Below are positions 40,931 through 51,847 of a DNA stretch of 64,000 bases, in pieces. Origin of the DNA: Amia ocellicauda (Eukaryota > Chordata > Actinopteri > Amiiformes > Amiidae); assembly GCF_036373705.1 (NCBI RefSeq), contig NC_089863.1, positions 2,249,944 through 2,313,943 of the forward strand. Direction: 5' to 3'. How positions within the stretch are numbered: the first letter of the stretch is position 1; every line of letters begins with the position of its first letter. Below the pieces are notes generated by a model, which had not been told where the DNA came from, did no database searches, and was given only the letters and a program-made list of their open reading frames with translations. The translations under genes and the position numbers were made by a program.

Positions 40931-41003
40931 GCCGAAATAGCTCAGTTGGGAGAGCGTTAGACTGAAGATCTAAAGGTCCCTGGTTCAATCCCGGGTTTCG
41001 GCA
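40931..41003 (+). tRNA. tRNA-Phe-GAA: tRNA-Phe (anticodon GAA)
   Basis: Unit 24 copy, intact. Confidence 0.97.
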
Positions 41004-41289
41004 TTTCACGAGGAGTATGTTCAGAAAGCACAAAGAGCCCATGTACTGCACACGTGTGCGTTTCTATTTTGCAGCTAGAGTGCACTGTGCTCCGATTCAA
41101 AGGTAATTGATTCAAAGCCCTTTTGCAAATACAACTCTAGGCGAAATCAACGACAGGCTCCTTGTTCACTTTACACTGCAGGCTGTGCAATGACTCCTGC
41201 AACGGGACAATTCCTGTAACTATTCACTTCATTGCACTGTTTCGTGCTTTTTTTTTTTTTTTTTTCATGTTCAGAAACTACCTGACTGA

Positions 41290-41362
41290 GCCCCAGTGGC
41301 CTAATGGATAAGGCACTGGCCTCCTAAGCCAGGGATTGTGGGTTCGAGTCACATCTGGGGTG
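41290..41362 (+). tRNA. tRNA-Arg-CCT: tRNA-Arg (CCT), T-stem mismatch
   Basis: Unit 25 copy. C62 is A (GAGTCACAT), which mismatches G52. Anticodon CCT is intact. Shared with units 11, 33, 35 and 38. Confidence 0.92.
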
Positions 41363-41510
41363 ATGCCTGCCTTGTTTCTGAACACAATTGGTAATTCTCT
41401 GTGGGCTCTTGTCGTTTTTTCCTTCTGCTCATATCCTATTCACGAATTGCATCTGGGAAAGTTGGGAACTGCGCCGATTGATCGTGAAACATAGACATTA
41501 AAAGATATCC

Positions 41511-41582
41511 TGGAGATGCCGAGGATTGATCTCGGGACCTCATACATGCAAAGCATGCGCTCTACCACTGAGCTACATCCCC
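41511..41582 (-). tRNA. tRNA-Ala-TGC: tRNA-Ala (anticodon TGC)
   Basis: Unit 25 copy, same sequence as unit 1. Confidence 0.96.
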
Positions 41583-41614
41583 ACCACCAGCATGTGTTTC
41601 CTTCAACAGCAAAC

Positions 41615-42028
41615 AAACAATGCAACACAGAAAGAAAAGAGTTGCACTGTCATTCCTTGAGTCTCAAAGCATGCTACGACGCTGTTCCTAGCGTTGCCCA
41701 ACGGCACACAACACCAACAAGTAAACAATGCAACACAGAAAGAAAAGAGTTGCACTGTCATTCCTTGAGTCTCAAAGCATGCTACGACGCTGTTCCTAGC
41801 GTAACCCAATGGCACACAACACCAACAAGTAAACAATGCAACACAGAAAGAAAAGAGTTGCACTGTCGTTCCTTGAGTCTCAAAGCATGCTACGACGCTG
41901 TTCCTAGCGTTGCCCAACGGCACACAACACCAACATGTAAACAATGCAACACAGAAAGAAAAGAGTTGCACTGTCGTTCCTTGAGTCTCAAAGCATGCTA
42001 CGACGCTGTTCCTAGCGTTGCCCAACGG
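41615..42028. repeat. 108-bp minisatellite, 4 monomers (A-T-C-C)
   Basis: Same as unit 8, with the CAACATGTAAAC link. Confidence 0.96.
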
Positions 42029-42508
42029 TACAATATGTGGATGACATGGGCAAGGAGAAGGAGAAAGAAGCTACAGTGCGCTGGACAATGGATGACACGT
42101 AACGCAAGCAACAGTTTCTCCCAGAAACAGCGTGAGAGCGCATCCACTGTGAATAGTGAAGGAGAAGACGACATTGCAGCGACGCACATGGGTGCGTCAT
42201 TTTCACTTCTCGGGATCAAGTCATAGACCGCCTGTTGCCAAAAATCACACTGTCAGGGCCAGGTGTGATACATAGAAGTTACACGCACTAACGCCGAGCT
42301 ACAGCCTCTACTATGCTGAGTGTTGCTTCGAGGGTACAGGGACTAAAGAATGACATGTTGAAGTCAATTAATCAAAGACTAAATACATGTGCATTGATGT
42401 GTTTCTTGCAACATTGATTGTCAGCTCCATGTCAGCACAGTCCTCAACTCGTGTTGTCCTTGTCGGCAGAACAGGTGTGAGTGTGTTCCTGGGTGGTAAA
42501 AGATCCCT

Positions 42509-42591
42509 TGGCAGAAGTGGGATTCCATCCCAAGCATCCAGTGAAGACTGCGAGCTGAAAGCAGCGCCTCAGACCACTCAGCCATCCTGAC
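42509..42591 (-). pseudogene. Degenerate tRNA-Leu (CAG) pseudogene
   Basis: Unit 25 copy, same defects. Confidence 0.85.
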
Positions 42592-42670
42592 TTGTGCGGC
42601 TGTGTTTAAATGGAGTCAATCCCGACGTAATCGAAAACAGTGGATATCACAATGGATGTGGTTGTATTTG

Positions 42671-42743
42671 GCCGAAATAGCTCAGTTGGGAGAGCGTTAG
42701 ACTGAAGATCTAAAGGTCCCTGGTTCAATCCCGGGTTTCGGCA
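42671..42743 (+). tRNA. tRNA-Phe-GAA: tRNA-Phe (anticodon GAA)
   Basis: Unit 25 copy, intact; 3' flank ACGACGAG. Confidence 0.97.
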
Positions 42744-43031
42744 TTTCACGACGAGTATGTTCAGAAAGCACAAAGAGCCCATGTACTGCACACGTGTGCG
42801 TTTCTATTTTGCAGCTAGAGTGCACTGTGCTCCGATTCAAAGGTAATTGATTCAAAGCCCTTTTGCAAATACAACTCTAGGCGAAATCAACGACAGGCTC
42901 CTTGTTCACTTTACACTGCAGGCTGTGCAATGACTCCTGCAACGGGACAATTCCTGTAACTATTCACTTCATTGCACTGTTTCGTGCATTTTTTTTTTTT
43001 TTTTTTTCATGTTCAGAAACTACCTGACTGA

Positions 43032-43104
43032 GCCCCAGTGGCCTAATGGATAAGGCACTGGCCTCCTAAGCCAGGGATTGTGGGTTCGAGTCCCATCTGG
43101 GGTG
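43032..43104 (+). tRNA. tRNA-Arg-CCT: tRNA-Arg (anticodon CCT)
   Basis: Unit 26 copy, intact. Confidence 0.97.
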
Positions 43105-43253
43105 ATGCCTGCCTTGTTTCTGAACACAATTGGTAATTCTCTGTGGGCTCTTGTCGTTTTTTCCTTCTGCTCATATCCTATTCACGAATTGCATCTGGGA
43201 AAGTTGGGAACTGCGCCGATTGAACCGGGAAACATAGACATTAAAAGATATCC

Positions 43254-43325
43254 TGGAGATGCCGAGGATTGATCTCGGGACCTCATACATGCGAAGCATG
43301 CGCTCTACCACTGAGCTACATCCCC
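43254..43325 (-). tRNA. tRNA-Ala-CGC: tRNA-Ala (anticodon CGC)
   Basis: Unit 26 copy. T34 is C, so the loop is TTCGCAT and the anticodon CGC, which reads GCG. Alanine identity lies mainly in the acceptor stem, so charging should not be affected. The flank marker TTCCTTCTACAGC is shared with the two other CGC copies (units 29 and 31). Confidence 0.95.
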
Positions 43326-43357
43326 ACCACCTGCATGTGTTTCCTTCTACAGCAAAC

Positions 43358-43663
43358 AAACAATGCAACACAGAAAGAAAAGAGTTGCACTGTCATTCCT
43401 TGAGTCTGAAAGCATGCTACGACGCTGTTCCTAGCGTTGCCCAACGGCACACAACACCAACAAGTAAACAATGCAACACAGAAAGAAAAGAGTTGCACTG
43501 TCGTTCCTTGAGTCTCAAAGCATGCTACGACGCTGTTCCTAGCGTTGCCCAACGGCACACAACACCAACAAGTAAACAATGCAACACAGAAAGAAAAGAG
43601 TTGCACTGTCGTTCCTTGAGTCTCAAAGCATGCTACGACGCTGTTCCTAGCGTTGCCCAACGG
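43358..43663. repeat. 108-bp minisatellite, 3 monomers (A-C-C)
   Basis: The first monomer has GAGTCTGAAAGC. Confidence 0.96.
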
Positions 43664-44143
43664 TACAATATGTGGATGACATGGGCAAGGAGAAGGAGAA
43701 AGAAGCTACTGTGCGCTGGACAATGGATGACACGTAACGCAAGGAACAGTTTCTCCCAGAAACAGCGTGTGAGAGCATCCACTGTGAATAGTGAAGGAGA
43801 AGACGACATTGCAGCGACGCACATGGGTGCGTCATTTTCACTTCTCGGGATCAAGTCATAGACCGCCTGTTGCCAAAAATCACACTGTCAGGGCCAGGTG
43901 TGATACATAGAAGTTACACGCACTAACGCCGAGCTACAGCCTCTACTATGCTGAGTGTTGCTTCGAGGGTACAGGGACTAAAGAATGACATGTTGAAGTC
44001 AATTAATCAAAGACTAAATACATGTGCATTGATGTGTTTCTTGCAACATTGATTGTCAGCTCCATGTCAGCACAGTCCTCAACTCGTGTTGTCCTTGTCG
44101 GCAGAACAGGTGTGAGTGTGTTCCTGGGTGGTAAAATATCCCT

Positions 44144-44226
44144 TGGCAGAAGTGGGATTCCATCCCAAGCATCCAGTGAAGACTGCGAGCTGAAAGCAGC
44201 GCCTCAGACCACTCAGCCATCCTGAC
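44144..44226 (-). pseudogene. Degenerate tRNA-Leu (CAG) pseudogene
   Basis: Unit 26 copy, same defects. Confidence 0.85.
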
Positions 44227-44305
44227 TTGTGCGGCTGTGTTTAAATGGAGTCAATCCCGACGTAATCGAAAACAGTGGATATCACAATGGATGTGGTTGT
44301 ATTTG

Positions 44306-44378
44306 GCCGAAATAGCTCAGTTGGGAGAGCGTTAGACTGAAGATCTAAAGGTCCCTGGTTCAATCCCGGGTTTCGGCA
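44306..44378 (+). tRNA. tRNA-Phe-GAA: tRNA-Phe (anticodon GAA)
   Basis: Unit 26 copy, intact. Confidence 0.97.
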
Positions 44379-44666
44379 TTTCACGAGGAGTATGTTCAGA
44401 AAGCACAAAGAGCCCATGTACTGCACACGTGTGCGTTTCTATTTTGCAGCTAGAGTGCACTGTGCTCCGATTCAAAGGTAATTGATTCAAAGCCCTTTTG
44501 CAAATACAACTCTAGGCGAAATCAACGACAGGCTCCTTGTTCACTTTACACTGCAGGCTGTGCAATGACTCCTGCAACGGGACAATTCCTGTAACTATTC
44601 ACTTCATTGCACTGTTTCGTGCATTTTTTTTTTTTTTTTTTTCATGTTCAGAAACTACCTGACTGA

Positions 44667-44739
44667 GCCCCAGTGGCCTAATGGATAAGGCACTGGCCTC
44701 CTAAGCCAGGGATTGTGGGTTCGAGTCCCATCTGGGGTG
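44667..44739 (+). tRNA. tRNA-Arg-CCT: tRNA-Arg (anticodon CCT)
   Basis: Unit 27 copy, intact. Confidence 0.97.
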
Positions 44740-44888
44740 ATGCCTGCCTTGTTTCTGAACACAATTGGTAATTCTCTGTGGGCTCTTGTCGTTTTTTCCT
44801 TCTGCTCATATCCTATTCACGAATTGCATCTGGGAAAGTTGGGAACTGCGCCGATTGAACCGGGAAACAAAGACATTAAAAGATATCC

Positions 44889-44960
44889 TGGAGATGCCGA
44901 GGATTGATCTCGGGACCTCATACATGCAAAGCATGCGCTCTACCACTGAGCTACATCCCC
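44889..44960 (-). tRNA. tRNA-Ala-TGC: tRNA-Ala (anticodon TGC)
   Basis: Unit 27 copy, same sequence as unit 1. Confidence 0.96.
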
Positions 44961-44992
44961 ACCACCAGCATGTGTTTCCTTCAACAGCAAAC

Positions 44993-45190
44993 AAACAATG
45001 CAACACAGAAAGAAAAGAGTTGCACTGTCGTTCCTTGAGTCTCAAAGCATGCTACGACGCTGTTCCTAGCGTTGCCCAACGGCACACAACACCAACAAGT
45101 AAACAATGCAACACAGAAAGAAAAGAGTTGCACTGTCGTTCCTTGAGTCTCAAAGCATGCTACGACGCTGTTCCTAGCGTTGCCCAACGG
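44993..45190. repeat. 108-bp minisatellite, 2 monomers (C-C)
   Basis: Same types as unit 22 but with the common CAACAAGTAAAC link, so probably an independent contraction. Confidence 0.96.
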
Positions 45191-45670
45191 TACAATATGT
45201 GGATGACATGGGCAAGGAGAAGGAGAAAGAAGCTACAGTGCGCTGGACAATGGATGACACGTAACGCAAGCAACAGTTTCTCCCAGAAACAGCGTGTGAG
45301 CGCATCCACTGTGAATAGTGAAGGAGAAGACGACATTGCAGCGACGCACATGGGTGCGTCATTTTCACTTCTCGGGATCAAGTCATAGACCGCCTGTTGC
45401 CAAAAATCACACTGTCAGGGCCAGGTGTGATACATAGAAGTTACACGCACTAACGCCGAGCTACAGCCTCTACTATGCTGAGTGTTGCTTCGAGGGTACA
45501 GGGACTAAAGAATGACATGTTGAAGTCAATTAATCAAAGACTAAATACATGTGCATTGATGTGTTTCTTGCAACATTGATTGTCAGCTCCATGTCAGCAC
45601 AGTCCTCAACTCGTGTTGTCCTTGTCGGCAGAACAGGTGTGAGTGTGTTCCTGGGTGGTAAAAGATCCCT

Positions 45671-45753
45671 TGGCAGAAGTGGGATTCCATCCCAAGCATC
45701 CAGTGAAGACTGCGAGCTGAAAGCAGCGCCTCAGACCACTCAGCCATCCTGAC
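45671..45753 (-). pseudogene. Degenerate tRNA-Leu (CAG) pseudogene
   Basis: Unit 27 copy, same defects. Confidence 0.85.
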
Positions 45754-45832
45754 TTGTGCGGCTGTGTTTAAATGGAGTCAATCCCGACGTAATCGAAAAC
45801 AGTGGATATCACAATGGATGTGGTTGTATTTG

Positions 45833-45905
45833 GCCGAAATAGCTCAGTTGGGAGAGCGTTAGACTGAAGATCTAAAGGTCCCTGGATCAATCCCGGGTTT
45901 CGGCA
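45833..45905 (+). tRNA. tRNA-Phe-GAA: tRNA-Phe (GAA), T54A variant
   Basis: Unit 27 copy. T54 is A (T loop ATCAATC), as in units 7, 13, 32 and 36. The relaxed B-box consensus allows A here. Confidence 0.93.
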
Positions 45906-46192
45906 TTTCACGAGGAGTATGTTCAGAAAGCACAAAGAGCCCATGTACTGCACACGTGTGCGTTTCTATTTTGCAGCTAGAGTGCACTGTGCTCCGATTC
46001 AAAGGTAATTGATTCAAAGCCCTTTTGCAAATACAACTCTAGGCGAAATCAACGACAGGCTCCTTGTTCACTTTACACTGCAGGCTGTGCAATGACTCCT
46101 GCAACGGGACAATTCCTGTAACTATTCACTTCATTGCACTGTTTCGTGCTTTTTTTTTTTTTTTTTTTCATGTTCAGAAACTACCTGACTGA

Positions 46193-46265
46193 GCCCCAGT
46201 GGCCTAATTGATAAGGCACTGGCCTCCTAAGCCAGGGATTGTGGGTTCGAGTCCCATCTGGGGTG
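46193..46265 (+). tRNA. tRNA-Arg-CCT: tRNA-Arg (CCT), D-loop variant
   Basis: Unit 28 copy. The D loop reads AATTGATA in place of AATGGATA, so one of the two conserved guanines is lost, which should weaken tertiary folding and the A box. Anticodon intact. Confidence 0.87.
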
Positions 46266-46414
46266 ATGCCTGCCTTGTTTCTGAACACAATTGGTAATTC
46301 TCTGTGGGCTCCTGTCGTTTTTTCCTTCTGCTCATATCCTATTCACGAATTGCATCTGGGAAAGTTGGGAACTGCGCCGATTGAACCGGGAAACATAGAC
46401 ATTAAAAGATATCC

Positions 46415-46486
46415 TGGAGATGCCGAGGATTGATCTCGGGACCTCATACATGCAAAGCATGCGCTCTACCACTGAGCTACATCCCC
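46415..46486 (-). tRNA. tRNA-Ala-TGC: tRNA-Ala (anticodon TGC)
   Basis: Unit 28 copy, same sequence as unit 1. Confidence 0.96.
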
Positions 46487-46518
46487 ACCACCAGCATGTG
46501 TTTCCTTCAACAGCAAAC

Positions 46519-46932
46519 AAACAATGCAACACAGAAAGAAAAGAGTTGCACTGTCATTCCTTGAGTCTCAAAGCATGCTACGACGCTGTTCCTAGCGTAA
46601 CCCAATGGCACACAACACCAACAAGTAAACAATGCAACACAGAAAGAAAAGAGTTGCACTGTCATTCCTTGAGTCTCAAAGCATGCTACGACGCTGTTCC
46701 TAGCGTTGCCCAACGGCACACAACACCAACAAGTAAACAATGCAACACAGAAAGAAAAGAGTTGCACTGTCATTCCTTGAGTCTCAAAGCATGCTACGAC
46801 GCTGTTCCTAGCGTTGCCCAACGGCACACAACACCAACAAGTAAACAATGCAACACAGAAAGAAAAGAGTTGCACTGTCGTTCCTTGAGTCTCAAAGCAT
46901 GCTACGACGCTGTTCCTAGCGTTGCCCAACGG
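46519..46932. repeat. 108-bp minisatellite, 4 monomers (T-A-A-C)
   Basis: Two A monomers in a row are unique to this unit. Confidence 0.96.
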
Positions 46933-47412
46933 TACAATATGTGGATGACATGGGCAAGGAGAAGGAGAAAGAAGCTACTGTGCGCTGGACAATGGATGAC
47001 ACGTAACGCAAGCAACAGTTTCTCCCAGAAACAGCGTGAGAGCGCATCCACTGTGAATAGTGAAGGAGAAGACGACATTGCAGCGACGCACATGGGTGCG
47101 TCATTTTCACTTCTCGGGATCAAGTCATAGACCGCCTGTTGCCAAAAATCACACTGTCAGGGCCAGGTGTGATACATAGAAGTTACACGCACTAACGCCG
47201 AGCTACAGCCTCTACTATGCTGAGTGTTGCTTCGAGGGTACAGGGACTAAAGAATGACATGTTGAAGTCAATTAATCAAAGACTAAATACATGTGCATTG
47301 ATGTGTTTCTTGCAACATTGATTGTCAGCTCCATGTCAGCACAGTCCTCAACTCGTGTTGTCCTTGTCGGCAGAACAGGTGTGAGTGTGTTCCTGGGTGG
47401 TAAAAGATCCCT

Positions 47413-47495
47413 TGGCAGAAGTGGGATTCCATCCCAAGCATCCAGTGAAGACTGCGAGCTGAAAGCAGCGCCTCAGACCACTCAGCCATCCTGAC
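47413..47495 (-). pseudogene. Degenerate tRNA-Leu (CAG) pseudogene
   Basis: Unit 28 copy, same defects. Confidence 0.85.
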
Positions 47496-47574
47496 TTGTG
47501 CGGCTGTGTTTAAATGGAGTCAATCCCGACGTAATCGAAAACAGTGGATATCACAATGGATGTGGTTGTATTTG

Positions 47575-47647
47575 GCCGAAATAGCTCAGTTGGGAGAGCG
47601 TTAGACTGAAGATCTAAAGGTCCCTGGTTCAATCCCGGGTTTCGGCA
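47575..47647 (+). tRNA. tRNA-Phe-GAA: tRNA-Phe (anticodon GAA)
   Basis: Unit 28 copy, intact; 3' flank ACGACGAG. Confidence 0.97.
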
Positions 47648-47931
47648 TTTCACGACGAGTATGTTCAGAAAGCACAAAGAGCCCATGTACTGCACACGTG
47701 TGCGTTTCTATTTTGCAGCTAGAGTGCACTGTGCTCCGATTCAAAGGTAATTGATTCAAAGCCCTTTTGCAAATACAACTCTAGGCGAAATCAATGACAG
47801 GCTCCTTGTTCACTTTACACTGCAGGCTGTGCAATGACTCCTGCAACGGGACAATTCCTGTAACTATTCACTTCATTGCACTGTTTCGTGCTTTTTTTTT
47901 TTTTTTTCATGTTCAGAAACTACCTGACTGA

Positions 47932-48004
47932 GCCCCAGTGGCCTAATGGATAAGGCACTGGCCTCCTAAGCCAGGGATTGTGGGTTCGAGTCCCATCTGG
48001 GGTG
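47932..48004 (+). tRNA. tRNA-Arg-CCT: tRNA-Arg (anticodon CCT)
   Basis: Unit 29 copy, intact. Confidence 0.97.
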
Positions 48005-48153
48005 ATGCCTGCCTTGTTTCTGAACACAATTGGTAATTCTCTGTGGGCTCTTGTCGTTTTTTCCTTCTGCTCATATCCTATTCACGAATTGCATCTGGGA
48101 AAGTTGGGAACTGCGCCGATTGAACCGGGAAACATAGACATTAAAAGATATCC

Positions 48154-48225
48154 TGGAGATGCCGAGGATTGATCTCGGGACCTCATACATGCGAAGCATG
48201 CGCTCTACCACTGAGCTACATCCCC
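48154..48225 (-). tRNA. tRNA-Ala-CGC: tRNA-Ala (anticodon CGC)
   Basis: Unit 29 copy, loop TTCGCAT, with the TTCCTTCTACAGC flank marker. Confidence 0.95.
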
Positions 48226-48257
48226 ACCACCTGCATGTGTTTCCTTCTACAGCAAAC

Positions 48258-48887
48258 AAACAATGCAACACAGAAAGAAAAGAGTTGCACTGTCATTCCT
48301 TGAGTCTCAAAGCATGCTACGACGCTGTTCCTAGCGTAACCCAATGGCACACAACACCAACAAGTAAACAATGCAACACAGAAAGAAAAGAGTTGCACTG
48401 TCGTTCCTTGAGTCTCAAAGCATGCTACGACGCTGTTCCTAGCGTTGCCCAACGGCACACAACACCAACAAGTAAACAATGCAACACAGAAAGAAAAGAG
48501 TTGCACTGTCGTTCCTTGAGTCTCAAAGCATGCTACGACGCTGTTCCTAGCGTTGCCCAACGGCACACAACACCAACAAGTAAACAATGCAACACAGAAA
48601 GAAAAGAGTTGCACTGTCGTTCCTTGAGTCTCAAAGCATGCTACGACGCTGTTCCTAGCGTTGCCCAACGGCACACAACACCAACAAGTAAACAATGCAA
48701 CACAGAAAGAAAAGAGTTGCACTGTCGTTCCTTGAGTCTCAAAGCATGCTACGACGCTGTTCCTAGCGTTGCCCTACGGCACACAACACCAACAGGTAAA
48801 CAATGCAACACAGAAAGAAAAGAGTTGCACTGTCGTTCCTTGAGTCTCAAAGCATGCTACGACGCTGTTCCTAGCGTTGCCCAACGG
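48258..48887. repeat. 108-bp minisatellite, 6 monomers (T-C-C-C-C-C)
   Basis: A run of five C monomers suggests one-monomer slippage or unequal exchange, unlike the two-block pattern of unit 13. Confidence 0.96.
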
Positions 48888-49367
48888 TACAATATGTGGA
48901 TGACATGGGCAAGGAGAAGGAGAAAGAAGCTACTGTGCGCTGGACAATGGATGACACGTAACGCAAGCAACAGTTTCTCCCAGAAACAGCGTGAGAGCGC
49001 ATCCACTGTGAATAGTGAAGGAGAAGACGACACTGCAGCGACGCACATGGGTGCGTCATTTTCACTTCTCGGGATCAAGTCATAGACCGCCTGTTGCCAA
49101 AAATCACACTGTCAGGGCCAGGTGTGATACATAGAAGTTACACGCACTAACGCCGAGCTACAGCCTCTACTATGCTGAGTGTTGCTTCGAGGGTACAGGG
49201 ACTAAAGAATGACATGTTGAAGTCAATTAATCAAAGACTAAATACATGTGCATTGATGTGTTTCTTGCAACATTGATTGTCAGCTCCATGTCAGCACAGT
49301 CCTCAACTCGTGTTGTCCTTGTCGGCAGAACAGGTGTGAGTGTGTTCCTGGGTGGTAAAAGATCCCT

Positions 49368-49450
49368 TGGCAGAAGTGGGATTCCATCCCAAGCATCCAG
49401 TGAAGACTGCGAGCTGAAAGCAGCGCCTCAGACCACTCAGCCATCCTGAC
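49368..49450 (-). pseudogene. Degenerate tRNA-Leu (CAG) pseudogene
   Basis: Unit 29 copy, same defects. Confidence 0.85.
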
Positions 49451-49529
49451 TTGTGCGGCTGTGTTTAAATGGAGTCAATCCCGACGTAATCGAAAACAGT
49501 GGATATCTCAATGGATGTGGTTGTATTTG

Positions 49530-49602
49530 GCCGAAATAGCTCAGTTGGGAGAGCGTTAGACTGAAGATCTAAAGGTCCCTGGTTCAATCCCGGGTTTCGG
49601 CA
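49530..49602 (+). tRNA. tRNA-Phe-GAA: tRNA-Phe (anticodon GAA)
   Basis: Unit 29 copy, intact. Confidence 0.97.
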
Positions 49603-49890
49603 TTTCACGAGGAGTATGTTCAGAAAGCACAAAGAGCCCATGTACTGCACACGTGTGCGTTTCTATTTTGCAGCTAGAGTGCACTGTGCTCCGATTCAAA
49701 GGTAATTGATTCAAAGCCCTTTTGCAAATACAACTCTAGGCGAAATCAACGACAGGCTCCTTGTTCACTTTACACTGCAGGCTGTGCAATGACTCCTGCA
49801 ACGGGACAATTCCTGTAACTATTCACTTCATTGCACTGTTTCGTGCATTTTTTTTTTTTTTTTTTTCATGTTCAGAAACTACCTGACTGA

Positions 49891-49963
49891 GCCCCAGTGG
49901 CCTAATGGATAAGGCACTGGCCTCCTAAGCCAGGGATTGTGGGTTCGAGTCCCATCTGGGGTG
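49891..49963 (+). tRNA. tRNA-Arg-CCT: tRNA-Arg (anticodon CCT)
   Basis: Unit 30 copy, intact. Confidence 0.97.
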
Positions 49964-50113
49964 ATGCCTGCCTTGTTTCTGCACACAATTGGTAATTCTC
50001 TGTGGGCTCTTGTCGTTTTTTTCCTTCTGCTCATATCCTATTCACGAATTGCATCTGGGAAACTTGGGAATTGAGCCGATTGAACCGGGAAACATAGACA
50101 TTAAAAGATATCC

Positions 50114-50185
50114 TGGAGATGCCGAGGATTGATGTCGGGACCTCATACATGCAAAGCATGCGCTCTACCACTGAGCTACATCCCC
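50114..50185 (-). tRNA. tRNA-Ala-TGC: tRNA-Ala (TGC), T-stem mismatch
   Basis: Unit 30 copy. G53 is C, giving C53/C61 at the top of the T stem and changing the first base of the B-box core. Probably impaired. Confidence 0.87.
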
Positions 50186-50217
50186 ACCACCTGCATGTGT
50201 TTCCTTCAACAGCAAAC

Positions 50218-50523
50218 AAACAATGCAACACAGAAAGAAAAGAGTTGCACTGTCATTCCTTGAGTCTCAAAGCATGCTACGACGCTGTTCCTAGCGTTGC
50301 CCAACGGCACACAACACCAACAAGTAAACAATGCAACACAGAAAGAAAAGAGTTGCACTGTCGTTCCTTGAGTCTCAAAGCATGCTACGACGCTGTTCCT
50401 AGCGTTGCCCAACGGCACACAACACCAACAAGTAAACAATGCAACACAGAACGAAAAGAGTTGCACTGTCGTTCCTTGAGTCTCAAAGCATGCTACGACG
50501 CTGTTCCTAGCGTTGCCCAACGG
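50218..50523. repeat. 108-bp minisatellite, 3 monomers (A-C-C)
   Basis: Same family; the last monomer has AGAACG. Confidence 0.96.
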
Positions 50524-51003
50524 TACAATATGTGGATGACATGGGCAAGGAGAAGGAGAAAGAAGCTACAGTGCGCTGGACAATGGATGACACGTAACGC
50601 AAGCAACAGTTTCTCCCAGAAACAGCGTGAGAGCGCATCCACTGTGAATAGTGAAGGAGAAGACGACATTGCAGCGACGCACATGGGTGCGTCATTTTCA
50701 CTTCTCGGGATCAAGTCATAGACCGCCTGTTGCCAAAAATCACACTGTCAGGGCCAGGTGTGATACATAGAAGTTACACGCACTAACGCCGAGCTACAGC
50801 CTCTACTATGCTGAGTGTTGCTTCGAGGGTACAGGGACTAAAGAATGACATGTTGAAGTCAATTAATCAAAGACTAAATACATGTGCATTGATGTGTTTC
50901 TTGCAACATTGATTGTCAGCTCCATGTCAGCACAGTCCTCAACTCGTGTTGTCCTTGTCGGCAGAACAGGTGTGAGTGTGTTCCTGGGTGGTAAAAGATC
51001 CCT

Positions 51004-51086
51004 TGGCAGAAGTGGGATTCCATCCCAAGCATCCAGTGAAGACTGCGAGCTGAAAGCAGCGCCTCAGACCACTCAGCCATCCTGAC
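51004..51086 (-). pseudogene. Degenerate tRNA-Leu (CAG) pseudogene
   Basis: Unit 30 copy, same defects. Confidence 0.85.
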
Positions 51087-51165
51087 TTGTGCGGCTGTGT
51101 TTAAATGGAGTCAATCCCGACGTAATCGAAAACAGTGGATATCACAATGGATGTGGTTGTATTTG

Positions 51166-51238
51166 GCCGAAATAGCTCAGTTGGGAGAGCGTTAGACTGA
51201 AGATCTAAAGGTCCCTGGTTCAATCCCGGGTTTCGGCA
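51166..51238 (+). tRNA. tRNA-Phe-GAA: tRNA-Phe (anticodon GAA)
   Basis: Unit 30 copy, intact. Confidence 0.97.
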
Positions 51239-51522
51239 TTTCACGAGGAGTATGTTCAGAAAGCACAAAGAGCCCATGTACTGCACACGTGTGCGTTTCT
51301 ATTTTGCAGCTAGAGTGCACTGTGCTCCGATTCAAAGGTAATTGATTCAAAGCCCTTTTGCAAATACAACTCTAGGCGAAATCAACGACAGGCTCCTTGT
51401 TCACTTTACACTGCAGGCTGTGCAATGACTCCTGCAACGGGACAATTCCTGTAACTATTCACTTCATTGCACTGTTTCGTGCTTTTTTTTTTTTTTTTCA
51501 TGTTCAGAAACTACCTGACTGA

Positions 51523-51594
51523 GCCCCAGTGGCCTAATGGATAAGGCACTGGCCTTTAAGCCAGGGATTGTGGGTTCGAGTCCCATCTGGGGTG
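51523..51594 (+). tRNA. tRNA-Arg-derived, 6-base anticodon loop
   Basis: Unit 31 copy, loop CTTTAA; other arms intact. Confidence 0.85.
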
Positions 51595-51743
51595 ATGTCT
51601 GCCTTGTTTCTGCACACAATTGGTAATTCTCTGTGGGTTCTTGTCGTTTTTTCCTTCTGCTCATATCCTATTCACGAATTGCATCTGGGAAAGTTGGGAA
51701 CTGCGCCGATTGAACCGGGAAACATAGACATTAAAAGATATCC

Positions 51744-51815
51744 TGGAGATGCCGAGGATTGATCACGGGACCTCATACATGCGAAGCATGCGCTCTACCA
51801 CTGAGCTACATCCCC
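51744..51815 (-). tRNA. tRNA-Ala-CGC: tRNA-Ala (anticodon CGC), T-stem mismatch
   Basis: Unit 31 copy. Loop TTCGCAT as in units 26 and 29. In addition position 52 is T, giving T52/T62 in the T stem. Confidence 0.91.
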
Positions 51816-51847
51816 ACCACCTGCATGTGTTTCCTTCTACAGCAAAC

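Larger units (their letters stand above)
39428..41165 (+). repeat. Array unit 24 (1,738 bp)
   Basis: Near-twin of units 10 and 18; followed, as unit 10 is, by a GAGTCACAT-type unit. Confidence 0.95.
41166..42905 (+). repeat. Array unit 25 (1,740 bp)
   Basis: Four monomers; same class as units 11, 33, 35 and 38. Confidence 0.95.
42906..44540 (+). repeat. Array unit 26 (1,635 bp)
   Basis: Three monomers; carries an Ala-CGC gene. Confidence 0.95.
44541..46067 (+). repeat. Array unit 27 (1,527 bp)
   Basis: Two monomers, both type C. Confidence 0.95.
46068..47809 (+). repeat. Array unit 28 (1,742 bp)
   Basis: Four monomers in the order T-A-A-C, found nowhere else here. Confidence 0.95.
47810..49764 (+). 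repeat. Array unit 29 (1,955 bp)
   Basis: Six monomers; carries an Ala-CGC gene. Confidence 0.95.
49765..51400 (+). repeat. Array unit 30 (1,636 bp)
   Basis: Three monomers. Confidence 0.95.
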
